The notes under the pieces: generated by a model
Seen by the model: the letters and a program-made list of their open reading frames with translations, nothing else
Told to the model about the DNA's origin: nothing
The model's database searches: none
Shown here: one piece after another, positions 35,635 to 45,500 of the stretch
Position numbering within the stretch: position 1 is the first letter of the stretch
Layout: the number at the start of each line of letters is the position of its first letter
Origin: an uncultured Mesorhizobium sp.
Lineage (GTDB): Bacteria; Pseudomonadota; Alphaproteobacteria; Rhizobiales; Rhizobiaceae
Assembly (NCBI GenBank): GCA_937958475.1
Contig: CALFXR010000065.1
Span: 1-64,000 of the forward strand
Length of the DNA: 64,000 bases
Direction of reading: 5' to 3'
Made by a program: the position numbers and the translations under genes

Positions 35635-35922
35635 CTATTCGGGGTAGCAGGCCGCCGGCACGTTCGGCCAGACGGCGCGGTCGCAGCCGAAGACCTCCCG
35701 CGTCTGCCGGAACTCGGCGCTCACCGGGCCGGTGACGACCGGATCGACGCCATAGGGCGCGTCGGGAAAGAGGCTCGCCGCATCGACCGGCAAAGGGTTC
35801 TCCGGCGCGCTGCCGATGCCGGCAAGCGGCGTCGCGCCCGATGCCATGGCCAGCATGGCCACCAGCGCGCCGGGCAGGGCGACGCGCAGCAGGGCGGAAG
35901 CGAGGGCGCGGTAACTGTTCAT
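35635..35922 (-). CDS. Small secreted hypothetical protein
   Basis: A 95-residue protein with a signal peptide (about 1-29, LLRVALPGALVAMLAMASGATP). The mature part is short, with Pro-rich NPLPVDAASLFPDAPYGVDPVVTGP, and ends CDRAVWPNVPAACYPE, where two cysteines could form a disulfide. Similar short secreted proteins ending in WPxxPxxC occur in Rhizobiales, but no function is known to me. ATG 35922 is chosen because the signal peptide begins there; the open frame extends further upstream without support. It stands alone, divergent from the site-2 protease gene. Confidence 0.7.
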   Translation of the reverse strand: MNSYRALASALLRVALPGALVAMLAMASGATPLAGIGSAPENPLPVDAASLFPDAPYGVDPVVTGPVSAEFRQTREVFGCDRAVWPNVPAACYPE

Positions 35923-36123
35923 CGGGACGCTCAACGGCTGAACGGCGAAAGCGATCCACCGTTCGTTAACGATCTCCATTCGACACGAGATTGGTAAAGG
36001 AAGCGCTACGAAGAGCGCCCGGGCGGCCGCGCGCCGCCACCGCCGCATCGGATTGGCGCTCGTCACGGGCGACGGAAGCGCCTAAAGTCGTCGCCGCAGA
36101 GCCCGACGAGGAACAACGACATC

Positions 36124-37206
36124 ATGCAATGGTCCTATCCGATCCTGCGTGTCGCCGGCACCGAGATCCGCATCCACCTGACCTTCCTGCTGCTGCTCGC
36201 CTGGATCGGCATCGCCTACTGGCAGGACGGCGGCGCGGCGGCGGCGATCGAAGGTGTGGGCTTCATCGTCGCGGTCTTCGCCTGCGTGGTGCTCCACGAG
36301 TTCGGCCATGCGACGGCGGCGCGGCGCTACGGCATCAGGACGCCGAAGATCACGCTCCTGCCGATCGGCGGCGTCGCCGAGCTCGAGCGCCTGCCGGAGA
36401 AACCGTCGGAAGAGATCGTCGTCGCCCTCGCCGGGCCGCTGGTCAACGTCGTCATCGCCGGCTTCCTGATCCTTGGGCTCGGCGCGGCGGTCGGCACCGA
36501 GGCGCTGACCTCGATGGAGGATCCGAAGATCGGCTTCGTCGCCCGCCTCGCCGCGGTGAACGTCTGGCTGGTCCTGTTCAACCTGATCCCGGCCTTCCCG
36601 ATGGACGGCGGCCGCGTCCTGAGGGCGCTGCTCGCCACCCGCTACAGCCGGGTCCGCGCCACCGAGATCGCCGGCACGATCGGCCAGTTCGCCGCCTTCG
36701 TCTTCGGTTTCCTCGGCCTCGTCGGCGGCAACGTGCTGCTGATCTTCGTCGGCATCTTCGTCTATCTGGCCGCCACCGCCGAGACCCAGGCCATCGGGCT
36801 GCAGGACGCGGCGCGCGCCGTCGACGTGCGCGACGCCATGATCACCCGCTTCGAGAGCCTGCCGACCACGGCCAGCCTCGACGACGCCGCGCAGGCGCTT
36901 CTGCGCACCACCCAGCACGAGTTCCCGGTCGTCGACGGCGGCGGCAAGCTGCGCGGGGTGCTGACCCGCGCGCATCTCGTCGCCGGACTGCAGCAGCGCG
37001 GTGAGAAGACGCCGGCCGCGGAACTGATGGCGACCGACATCCCCCTCGTCGGCGACCGGGAGAAGCTGAGCGCCGCGCTCGAGCACCTGCAGAAGGGCGC
37101 CGCACCAGCCGTCGGCGTCGTCGATGCCGGCGGCCGGCTGGTCGGCTACGTCACCATCGAGAACATCGGCGAGCTGATGATGCTGCGCGGCGCAGCGGCC
37201 CGCTGA
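36124..37206 (+). CDS. Site-2 protease family (M50) metalloprotease with two CBS domains
   Basis: A 360-residue intramembrane zinc protease of the SpoIVFB-like M50 group. The metal motif is HEFGH (His58, Glu59, His62), and the third ligand lies in NLIPAFPMDGGR (Asp near 162). About six membrane helices span residues 14-225. Two CBS domains (about 235-290 and 300-357) follow; CBS pairs usually bind adenosine nucleotides and could gate proteolysis according to energy state. The target is unknown. It precedes typA by about 110 bases in the same direction. Confidence 0.93.
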   Translation: MQWSYPILRVAGTEIRIHLTFLLLLAWIGIAYWQDGGAAAAIEGVGFIVAVFACVVLHEFGHATAARRYGIRTPKITLLPIGGVAELERLPEKPSEEIVVALAGPLVNVVIAGFLILGLGAAVGTEALTSMEDPKIGFVARLAAVNVWLVLFNLIPAFPMDGGRVLRALLATRYSRVRATEIAGTIGQFAAFVFGFLGLVGGNVLLIFVGIFVYLAATAETQAIGLQDAARAVDVRDAMITRFESLPTTASLDDAAQALLRTTQHEFPVVDGGGKLRGVLTRAHLVAGLQQRGEKTPAAELMATDIPLVGDREKLSAALEHLQKGAAPAVGVVDAGGRLVGYVTIENIGELMMLRGAAAR

Positions 37207-37318
37207 AGGACTCCGTCGGCGCGTCCCCCTTTCGCATTTGCGAAAAAGCCTGTAAGAGCGCGGCCGACCGAAGATGCCGCGCGCGACCTCGCGCGCCGAA
37301 AACCCCCGAGTACCCGAG

Positions 37319-39145
37319 ATGCAGATCCGCAACATCGCGATCATCGCGCACGTTGACCATGGCAAGACCACGCTGGTCGACCAGCTTCTGAGACAGTCCG
37401 GTTCCTTCCGCGAGAACCAGCGCGTCGCCGAGCGCGCCATGGACTCCAACGACCTCGAGAAGGAGCGCGGCATCACCATCCTCGCCAAGGCGACCTCGGT
37501 CGACTGGAAGGACACGCGCATCAACATCGTCGACACGCCCGGCCACGCCGACTTCGGCGGCGAGGTCGAGCGCATCCTGTCGATGGTGGACTCGGCCATC
37601 GTGCTGGTCGACGCCGCCGAAGGGCCGATGCCGCAGACCAAGTTCGTCGTCGGCAAGGCGCTGAAGGTCGGCCTGAGGCCGATCGTGGTCATCAACAAGA
37701 TCGACCGGCCCGACGCGCGCCATGTCGAGGTGGTCAACGAGGTGTTCGACCTGTTCGCCGCGCTCGACGCCACCGACGAGCAGCTCGACTTCCCGATCCT
37801 CTACGGCTCCGGCCGCGACGGCTGGGTTTCGGAGAAGCCCGAAGGTCCGAAGGACCAGGGCCTGGCGCCGCTGTTCGACCTCGTGCTCAAGCACGTGCCG
37901 GCGCCGACCGTGCATCCCGGACCGTTCCGCATGATCGGGACGATCCTCGAGGCCAATCCGTTCCTCGGCCGCATCATCACCGGCCGCATCTACTCCGGCT
38001 CGCTGAAGCCGAACCAGGCGGTCAAGGTGCTGCATCACGACGGCACGCTGCTGGAGACCGGGCGCATCACCAAGATCCTCGCCTTCCGCGGCCTGGAGCG
38101 CCAGCCCATCGACGAGGCGCAGGCGGGCGACATCGTCGCCATCGCCGGCCTGCAGAAAGGCACCGTCGCCGACACGTTCTGCGATCCGTCGATCAGCGAG
38201 CCGCTGAAGGCGCAGCCGATCGATCCGCCGACCGTCACCATGTCCTTCCTCGTCAACGATTCGCCGCTGGCCGGCACCGAGGGCGACAAGGTCACCAGCC
38301 GCGTCATCCGCGACCGCCTGCTCAAGGAGGCGGAAGGCAACGTCGCGCTGAAGATCGAGGAATCGGCCGACAAGGATTCGTTCTTCGTCTCCGGCCGCGG
38401 CGAGTTGCAGCTCGCCGTGCTGATCGAGACCATGCGCCGCGAGGGCTTCGAGATCGCGGTGTCGCGGCCGCGCGTCGTCATGCAGAAGGACGAGCACGGC
38501 CACCTGCTCGAGCCGGTCGAGGAAGTCGTCATCGACGTCGACGAGGAGCACGCCGGAATCGTCGTGCAGAAGATGAGCGAGCGCAAGGCCGAGATGGTCG
38601 AGCTGCGTCCGTCCGGCGGCAACCGCCAGCGGCTGGTCTTCCACGCGCCGACGCGCGGCCTGATCGGCTACCAGTCGGAACTGCTGACCGACACGCGCGG
38701 CACCGCCGTGATGAACCGGCTGTTCCATGCCTACCAACCCTACAAGGGCGAGCTGCCCGGCCGCACCAACGGCGTGCTGATCTCCAACGAGCAGGGCGAA
38801 GCGGTCGCCTACGCCATGTGGAACCTCGAGGACCGCGGCCCGATGGTCATCGATCCCGGCGTCAAGGTCTACCAGGGCATGATCATCGGCATCCACTCGA
38901 GGGACAACGACCTCGAGGTCAACGTGCTGAAGGGCAAGAAGCTGACCAACATCCGTGCCGCCGGCAAGGACGAGGCGGTGCGGCTGACCCCGCCGATCCG
39001 CATGACGCTGGAGCGCGCGCTGGCCTGGATCCAGGACGACGAACTCGTCGAGGTAACGCCGAAGACCATCCGCCTGAGAAAGCTCTACCTCGACCCGAAC
39101 GAGCGCAAGCGCTTCGAGAAGACGAAGACCGCCGGCGCCGCCTGA
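37319..39145 (+). CDS. typA: Translational GTPase TypA/BipA
   Basis: A 608-residue ribosome-binding GTPase of the EF-G-like family, involved in ribosome assembly and stress growth. G motifs are AHVDHGKTT (about 10-18), the switch I region ERGITI, DTPGHADFGGEV, NKIDRPDA and the G5-type loop in the FPILYGSGRDGW region. Domains II, III and V follow, and the BipA-specific carboxy-terminal domain ends with KLTNIRAAGKDEAVRLTPP and LRKLYLDPNERKR. ATG 37319 is the family start. A GC-rich inverted repeat lies 11 bases past its stop. Confidence 0.97.
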   Translation: MQIRNIAIIAHVDHGKTTLVDQLLRQSGSFRENQRVAERAMDSNDLEKERGITILAKATSVDWKDTRINIVDTPGHADFGGEVERILSMVDSAIVLVDAAEGPMPQTKFVVGKALKVGLRPIVVINKIDRPDARHVEVVNEVFDLFAALDATDEQLDFPILYGSGRDGWVSEKPEGPKDQGLAPLFDLVLKHVPAPTVHPGPFRMIGTILEANPFLGRIITGRIYSGSLKPNQAVKVLHHDGTLLETGRITKILAFRGLERQPIDEAQAGDIVAIAGLQKGTVADTFCDPSISEPLKAQPIDPPTVTMSFLVNDSPLAGTEGDKVTSRVIRDRLLKEAEGNVALKIEESADKDSFFVSGRGELQLAVLIETMRREGFEIAVSRPRVVMQKDEHGHLLEPVEEVVIDVDEEHAGIVVQKMSERKAEMVELRPSGGNRQRLVFHAPTRGLIGYQSELLTDTRGTAVMNRLFHAYQPYKGELPGRTNGVLISNEQGEAVAYAMWNLEDRGPMVIDPGVKVYQGMIIGIHSRDNDLEVNVLKGKKLTNIRAAGKDEAVRLTPPIRMTLERALAWIQDDELVEVTPKTIRLRKLYLDPNERKRFEKTKTAGAA

Positions 39146-39155
39146 CGCGCCGGCC

Positions 39156-39178
39156 GCCGGGCGATTGCCTCGCCCGGC
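39156..39178 (+). terminator. Candidate terminator after typA
   Basis: Perfect 9-bp arms GCCGGGCGA and TCGCCCGGC enclose a 5-base loop just past the typA stop. No T run follows, so it may be a weak or factor-assisted terminator, or an mRNA 3'-end stabiliser. Confidence 0.4.
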
Positions 39179-39223
39179 CCCGGTGTCCTATCCTCGCGTT
39201 TGCAAGGCCGATCGGGGGATGAA

Positions 39224-39685
39224 ATGCGCGTTGCAGGCAGAACCCTTCTTGCCCTCGTGTTCGGCTTCTTCGGCGGCTGGGCGTTCGCGACCTCGGCGTC
39301 CTTCCGCTACATGGACGCCTTCGACATCTTCGACCGCGACGGCGGCGGCGCGATGGGTGCCTTCTTCATCATCGGTCCGTTCTTCGGCGTGATCGCGGCG
39401 ATCGTGCTTGCCGGCATGGTCCTGGTGCGCGGTCTCGCCGCCGGCCAGCCGAAGCCCGCCGGCTGGCAGCCGCCCTCGGCGGAATCGCGGCGGCTGCGGA
39501 CCTGGATCCTGGCCGTGCTGGTCGTGGTCGTGGTCTACATGATCGGCTGGGCGTTCATCGACCTCTCCGGGCCGTGGGCGCCGAAGAGCGCCGTGCGTTC
39601 GCTGTTCTACAACGGTATCCCGCTGGCGGCCGGCCTTCTGTGCGCGCTCTTCGTCGTCCGCAGGCGCGCAAGAAGCACCGCCTGA
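39224..39685 (+). CDS. Membrane protein, hypothetical
   Basis: A 153-residue protein with four predicted membrane helices (about 5-25, 44-69, 92-114 and 130-147). The loop between helices 1 and 2 carries SFRYMDAFDIFDRDGGGAMGAF, where two acidic patches could be functional. The protein resembles no family I can name. GGGGGA precedes the ATG at good distance. It stands between typA and a gene-free stretch and is probably monocistronic. Confidence 0.75.
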   Translation: MRVAGRTLLALVFGFFGGWAFATSASFRYMDAFDIFDRDGGGAMGAFFIIGPFFGVIAAIVLAGMVLVRGLAAGQPKPAGWQPPSAESRRLRTWILAVLVVVVVYMIGWAFIDLSGPWAPKSAVRSLFYNGIPLAAGLLCALFVVRRRARSTA

Positions 39686-39998
39686 CCTTCCTGCCCGAGC
39701 CGCTCGAGCCGCTCGAGCCTTGCGGACATGGTGCTCCTGCTCTAAGGAGCCGTCTCCCGAGGCGATCCGGATACCCCGCACCTTGCCGCAGTAACGACCG
39801 GTCTCATCGTCAGTCCCCATCGGGCGCGCTCGCGCCCATGAGATCGTCTTCGTTCGAAGGGGCGGCGGTTCGAGACCGGTATGGCACGCCTGCCTCCGGA
39901 CATCCCGTCCCGATCGACCCTAGCGCCGCCGCACCGAGCCTCCTCCGAGGCGTCTCGACCTGCATGTCCCGCCGGACCCTTTGCAAGGGCAAGCGCAC
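39686..39998. other. Gene-free intergenic stretch
   Basis: About 313 bases. It starts with a short direct repeat (GAGCCGCTC twice, then GAGCC). Open frames crossing it are Arg/Ser/Pro-rich and unsupported. I find no RNA gene or clear promoter; the promoter of the DUF1062 gene should lie in its right half. Confidence 0.45.
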
Positions 39999-40640
39999 AT
40001 GTCGGGCACGCTCCGCGTCCTCTGGACCATCCGTATCTCCATCTCCACCACCCCGAAACCCATCCTCCGCTGCAGCCGCTGCGACCAGCCGCGCGCCTTC
40101 GAGCCGAGCGGCAGGTTCCGCCTCAACGCCAACGGCAAGCGCCTCGACGCCTGGCTGATCTATCGCTGCACCGCATGCGGCGCGACGTGGAACCGCACGA
40201 TCTTCGAGCGCCGGCAGCGAAGCGAGATCGACGACGCCGTGCTCGAGGCGCTGCAAGGCAACGATCCGGTTCTTGCCGAGCAGGTCGCGCAGGACGCCGC
40301 GGGGCTGCGGCGCTGGACGACCCGCTTCGCCGAGGGCGATGGCGGCACGATCGCCGTCGACAAGGCCGTCCTGGCGCATGGCGATGGCGATGTGGAACGG
40401 CTGGCGATCGAGCTCCTGATGCCGGCCGCCGCGACGATCCGCTGCGACCGCCTGCTGGCGGCCGGACTGGGTCTCTCGCGCGGCGGCGTAGCGGCGCTCT
40501 CGGACGCGGGGCGCATTGCCGTAGACGGCTCCGGCAGGAGGCCGCCGGCGCGGCCGCTGCACCAGGGATCCTTCGTTACGATCGATGTCTCCGGCCTGGC
40601 TGACGCGGCCGCACTCGCCGGGCGCGCGACCGGGAGATGA
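39999..40640 (+). CDS. DUF1062 family protein
   Basis: A 213-residue cytosolic protein. The first ~75 residues match DUF1062: TLRVLWTIRIS, ILRCSRCDQPRAFEPSGRFRLNANGKRLDAWLIYRCTACGATWN over about 28-70, with two CxxC pairs that form a probable zinc ribbon. The carboxy-terminal part (about 145-200, IRCDRLLAAGLGLSRGGVAALSDAGRI) looks like a small S4-like RNA-binding unit; this is inference. A nucleic-acid-binding role is plausible but untested. It is followed 81 bases later by a LysE-family gene. Confidence 0.88.
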   Translation: MSGTLRVLWTIRISISTTPKPILRCSRCDQPRAFEPSGRFRLNANGKRLDAWLIYRCTACGATWNRTIFERRQRSEIDDAVLEALQGNDPVLAEQVAQDAAGLRRWTTRFAEGDGGTIAVDKAVLAHGDGDVERLAIELLMPAAATIRCDRLLAAGLGLSRGGVAALSDAGRIAVDGSGRRPPARPLHQGSFVTIDVSGLADAAALAGRATGR

Positions 40641-40721
40641 CGGCAGGATGGTCGCGACGGGGCGATTGACTCCCCGTAGATCGGCGGGAAGATGCGGGCC
40701 GATCGCATGGAGGATGCACCG

Positions 40722-41336
40722 ATGTCGCTGGCTTCGCTTCTCATCTTCGCCGCAGCGCTGTTCGTCGCGGCCGGCTCGCCCGGCCCGTCGATCGCGGCGC
40801 TCGTCGCCCGCGTCATTGCCGGCGGCGTGCGCGGGGTGCTTCCCTTCCTGCTCGCCATGTGGATCGGCGAGGCGATCTGGCTGTCGTTTGCCGTGTTCGG
40901 CCTCGTGATGGTGGCGCAGACCTTCCACCTCGCCTTCGTCGCGCTGAAATGGGCCGGCGTCGCCTATCTCGCCTGGCTGGCGTGGAAGATGTGGACGGCG
41001 CCGGTCGAGACGAAGGAGGGCGCGCTGCCGTCGGCGGATTCGCCGCTGCGCCTGTTCCTCGCCGGCATGGCGGTCACCCTCGGCAATCCGAAGATCATGG
41101 TCTTCTACCTGGCGCTGCTGCCCACCCTCGTCGACCTCGGCTCGGTCACCGTGCTCGGCTGGGCCGAGCTCGTCGCCACAATGGCGCTGGTGCTGGTCGC
41201 CATCGACCTGACCTGGGTCGCCGCCGCGGTTCAGGCGAAGAAGATGCTGAAGAGCCCGCGCGCCGTCAGGATCGCCAACCGCGCCGGCGCCACCGCGATG
41301 GCCGGCGCGGCGGCGGCCATCGCCACGCGCTCGTAA
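40722..41336 (+). CDS. LysE family amino-acid exporter
   Basis: A 204-residue inner-membrane transporter of the LysE/RhtB superfamily with five or six predicted helices. The family motif AAGSPGPSIAALVARVIAGGVRGVLPFLLAMWIGE (about 14-48) includes the conserved PGP. LGNPKIMVFYLALLPTLVD is the second signature. The ATG at 40722 has GGAGG nine bases upstream; ATG 40707 and 40692 are less likely. The substrate, probably an amino acid or homoserine lactone-like compound, is not readable. Confidence 0.92.
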   Translation: MSLASLLIFAAALFVAAGSPGPSIAALVARVIAGGVRGVLPFLLAMWIGEAIWLSFAVFGLVMVAQTFHLAFVALKWAGVAYLAWLAWKMWTAPVETKEGALPSADSPLRLFLAGMAVTLGNPKIMVFYLALLPTLVDLGSVTVLGWAELVATMALVLVAIDLTWVAAAVQAKKMLKSPRAVRIANRAGATAMAGAAAAIATRS

Positions 41337-41372
41337 ACGCTGGCGGTGCCGGGGAAGGCTGCGGCGCGACGC

Positions 41373-41690
41373 TCAGCCCATCTCGATGATCGGTGCGACC
41401 TCGATGGTCCCGCCGGCGTCGAGATGCGGGCAGCCCTTCGCCATGGCGACCGCGGCGTCGGCGTCGGCGGCCTTGAGGACCGAATAGCCGGCGGTGGGGT
41501 TCGGCCCGCCGTCGTTGGTCACCTTGCCGCCGGAATGGACGGTCATCGACTTGCCGACCGGGTTGCCCCCGTCAACCACGGCGTCGCCCAGCGTGCCGAA
41601 CCACGCCATCCACGCCGCCATGACCTTCTGCCCTTCCTCCTCGGAAGCCGGCATCGTGCCGCCGTGGTATACCAGCAGGAAATTCGGCAT
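41373..41690 (-). CDS. YCII-related domain protein
   Basis: A 105-residue cytosolic protein of the YCII-like/DGPF-type ferredoxin-like fold. Features are MPNFLLVYHGG at the start, a helix AAWMAWFGTLGDAVVDGGNPVG, and GYSVLKAADADAAVAMAKGCPHLDAGGTIEVAPIIEM at the end, with the conserved His of CPHL. Relatives sit near ECF sigma factors or dehalogenase-like enzymes; none is adjacent here. Its role is unknown. Confidence 0.9.
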   Translation of the reverse strand: MPNFLLVYHGGTMPASEEEGQKVMAAWMAWFGTLGDAVVDGGNPVGKSMTVHSGGKVTNDGGPNPTAGYSVLKAADADAAVAMAKGCPHLDAGGTIEVAPIIEMG

Positions 41691-41830
41691 TTCGTCCCTC
41701 CTTCGTTGCGGCGTTCAACCGCGTTGCGTTGATATCAACATAGTCTGCCGCGTTCCGCCACCCGGGCGACCGGCCGATCGTCGTCACGCTTGCGTGAAGG
41801 CGGATGCGGCGGAGAGCGTCGGCGACGGTC

Positions 41831-42397
41831 TCAGCGCGCCATGGCGTGGTATTCGGGGTTCGGCCGCATGTCGACCGCCGCGGCGACGCGATTGGACATG
41901 TTGAAGAAGGCCGCGGTCGAGGCGATGTCCCAGATGTCGCGCTCGGAGAAGCCGGCGGCGCGCAGGCCGGCCCGATCGGCTTCCTCGATCTTCGCAGGCG
42001 TCTCGGTCAGCTTCACGGCGAAGTCGAGCATGGCCTTCTGCCGCGCCGACAGCGCCGCGGCGCGGTAGTTCATCACCATCATCTCGCCGAGCGCCGGGTC
42101 GCCCGACAGCTGGCGCACCGCCGCGCCGTGCGCGGTGAGGCAGTAGTAGCAATGGTTCACCGACGACACCGCCACCGCGATCATCTCGCGCTCGAGCTTC
42201 GACAGGCCGGAGGCGCCGAGCATCAGGTCGTTGTACATGTCGGTGAAGGCGCGCAGCTTCTTCTCGTCGAAGGCATAGGCCTGCAGCACGTTCGGCACGA
42301 GGCCGAGCTTTTCCCGGCATTTTTCGAAATATGCCTCGGTCGCCTCGCTCAGCGGTCCGGCCGGCTCGATGGCGAGCGCGACGATGGGTTCGCTCAT
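41831..42397 (-). CDS. Peroxidase-related protein (AhpD/carboxymuconolactone decarboxylase fold)
   Basis: A 188-residue all-helical protein of the AhpD-like superfamily. The active motif is SSVNHCYYCLTAHGAAV, in which two Cys (CxxC) with the nearby His give a thiol peroxidase-type site; ARQKAMLDFAVKLTETPAKI and ERDIWDIASTAAFFNMSNRVA complete the uncharacterised peroxidase-related family. It probably reduces peroxides or handles disulfide exchange in the cytosol. AGGAGG lies seven bases before the ATG. It is divergent from the NAD-glutamate dehydrogenase gene. Confidence 0.92.
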   Translation of the reverse strand: MSEPIVALAIEPAGPLSEATEAYFEKCREKLGLVPNVLQAYAFDEKKLRAFTDMYNDLMLGASGLSKLEREMIAVAVSSVNHCYYCLTAHGAAVRQLSGDPALGEMMVMNYRAAALSARQKAMLDFAVKLTETPAKIEEADRAGLRAAGFSERDIWDIASTAAFFNMSNRVAAAVDMRPNPEYHAMAR

Positions 42398-42517
42398 TCG
42401 GTATCCTCCTCGACGAATTCTGTGCTTCCCGGCGGAACGGGACCGATCCGCAATCGTAAAAGCATCATCATCTGCTAGCATAAGCACAATGCGCCGGCGG
42501 TGGGAGGACAAAGCGCC

Positions 42518-45500
42518 ATGGTGGACAGCCAGAAGGGCCGCAAGGCCGGAAATGTCGCAGGGGCAGAGGAAGACGGCGGAGGGTCGCAGAAACTGGCGTC
42601 CTTCCTCCTGACGCGGGCACCGGCGGAGGACGTTTCCTGCTATGAGCCCGGCGAGCTGGAAAAGGCCGCCCGCCGCGCCTGGGCCGCACTGAGCCGGCAC
42701 CGCCGGGGCGAAAGCGTCGTCGACATCGACAATGGCGGCGAGGTCCGCCGCCAGGGCCGGCCGGTGACCGTGATCACCGTCGTCAACGACAACATGCCGT
42801 TCCTCTTCGATTCGATCCTCTCGGAGATCAGCGAGAGCGCCGGCGAGGCGTCTCTCGTCATGCATCCGGTGTTCGCCGTGCGCCACGACGGCACCGGCGT
42901 CGCCGAACTGCTCGGCGAGCCGGGCGCGGCGAAGACCGATGCCGCCGCCGACCGCGTCAGCCTGATCCATGTCCACGTCGCGCCGCTGAGCGACCGCGAG
43001 GCCGAGGGCCTGGCGGAGCGTCTCGGCAGGATCCTCGTCCAGGTGCGCGCGGCGGTGGCCGACTGGAGGCCGATGCTCGCACGCCTCGACCAGGCGATCA
43101 CCCAATTCCGCTACTCGCCGGTGCCGCTCGACAAGGACGACGTCGCCGAGGCGATCGCCTTCCTCGAATGGCTGCGCGACGACAACTTCACCTTCCTCGG
43201 CATGCGCGAGTTCGTCTATACCGGCGGCGAGAAGAGCGGAACGCTGGAACGCTCCGACAAGCGCGGCCTCGGCATCCTCGCCGACCCGGACGTGCTCGTG
43301 CTGCGCCGCGGCTCCGAGGCGGTCTCGACCACGCCGGAGATCCGCGCCTTCCTGCATGGGCCCGATCCGCTGATCGTCACCAAGGCCAACGCCAAGTCGG
43401 TGGTCCACCGGCGCATCTATCTCGACTACGTCGGCATCAAGACCTACGACGACAATGGCGGCCTGTCGGGCGAACTGCGCGTGGTCGGCCTGTTCACCTC
43501 GACGGCCTACACGCGCTCGGTGATGAAGATCCCCTATCTGCGCTCGAAGGTGCAGGCCGTCATCGCCAGGTCCGGCTTCGACCCGAACGACCATTCCGGC
43601 AAGGCGCTCATCAACGTGCTGGAATCCTATCCGCGCGACGAACTGTTCCAGATCGCCGTGCCGACGCTGAGGAGGCACGCCGAATCGATCCTGGCGCTGG
43701 GCGAACGGCCGCGGGTGCGGGCGCTGGTGCGGGCCGATCAGTTCGACCGCTTCGTCTCGGTGATCGTCTTCGTCCCGCGCGACCGCTACGACAGCGGCGT
43801 GCGCGAGAAAATCGGCGCCTACCTCAAGACGATCTTCGAGGGCCGGGTCTCGGCCTTCTATCCCGCCTTCCCGGAAGGCTCGCTGGCGCGCGTCCACTTC
43901 ATCATCGGCCGTTCCGGCGGAAAGACGCCGAAGGTCGAACCGGAGACCATCGAGGCCGGCATCCGCGACATCATCCGCACCTGGGACGACGGCCTGCGCG
44001 AGGCGGCCGCGGACGCCGGCGCCGATGCCTCGCTCGCCGCGATCGCCGGGCGATTGCCGGAGAGCTACCGCGGGTCCTTCTCGCCTGGGGAGGCGCTGGC
44101 GGACGCCGGCCGCATCGCCCGCCTCGACGTCGGACGGACGATCGCCATCGACTACTACCGCCATGCCGGCCAGGCCGAAACGCAGGCCGCGCTGAAGATC
44201 TACCATTTCGGCGAGCCGGTCTCGCTGTCGCGACGCGTGCCGGTGCTGGAGAACATCGGCTTCCGCGTCATCAGCGAACGCACCTTCGAGGTACCCGACG
44301 GCGAAAGGCCGACCGTCTTCATCCACGACATGGAGCTGGAGAGCGCTTTTGGCCAGCCGATCGACCTTTCCGACGGCGGTGCGCTGTTCGAGGACGTCTT
44401 CCTCTCGGTCTGGCGCGGCGACAGCGACAATGACGGCTACAATTCGCTCGCCTCGACCGCCGGGCTCAATTCCGCGGAAATCCGCGTGCTGCGCGCCTAC
44501 GGCCGCTACCTGCAGCAGGCCGGCATCCCGCAGAGCCAGGACTTCATCGCCGGCACGCTCAACCGCTACCCGCAGATCGCGCGCGGCCTGCACCAGCTGT
44601 TCGTCGCGCTGTTCGATCCGGCGCAGGCAGAAGGCGAGGTCACGGCACGCCACCTCAAGGCCAAGATCAAGGACGAGCTCGACGCCGTCCCCAGCATCGA
44701 CGACGACACCATCATCCGCCGCTTCCTCAACCTGATCGAGGCGACGCTGCGCACCAACCATTTCGTGCCCGACCGGCCGGAGGGCGTCTCGTTCGCGTTC
44801 AAGCTCGATTCCAGGGCAGTCACCGGCCTGCCGGAGCCGCGACCCTGGCGCGAGATCTTCGTCTACGGCCCCGAGGTCGAGGGCGTGCACCTGCGCTTCG
44901 GCCCGGTCGCGCGCGGCGGGCTGCGCTGGTCCGACCGCGCCCAGGACTACCGCACCGAGGTGCTCGGCCTGGTCAAGGCGCAGCAGGTGAAGAACGCCGT
45001 CATCGTGCCGGTCGGCGCCAAGGGCGGCTTCTATCCGAAGAAGCTGCCCGCCGGCGGCAGCCGCGACGCGGTGTTCGAGGCCGGGCGGCAGGCCTATGTC
45101 AACTTCGTCTCCAGCCTGCTCTCGATCACCGACAATCTCGACGCCGGCGCGGTCGTCCCGCCTGCCCATGTCGTGCGCCGCGACGCCGACGACCCCTATT
45201 TCGTCGTCGCCGCCGACAAGGGCACCGCGACCTTCTCCGACACCGCCAATTCGATCAGCCAGGCGCACGGCTTCTGGCTCGACGACGCCTTCGCCTCCGG
45301 CGGCTCGGCCGGCTACGACCACAAGAAGATGGGCATCACCGCCCGGGGCGCCTGGGAAGCGGTCAAGCGCCATTTCCGCGAGATGAACCGCGACATCCAG
45401 ACGACGCCCTTCACCTGCGTCGGCGTCGGCGACATGTCGGGCGACGTGTTCGGCAACGGCATGCTTCTCTCGGAAGAGACGCGGCTCATCGCCGCCTTCG

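Noticed and set aside
39686..39998. Possible small RNA or ORFs in the gap after the membrane protein gene
   Set aside because: No stable conserved structure, terminator or supported reading frame could be identified by eye.
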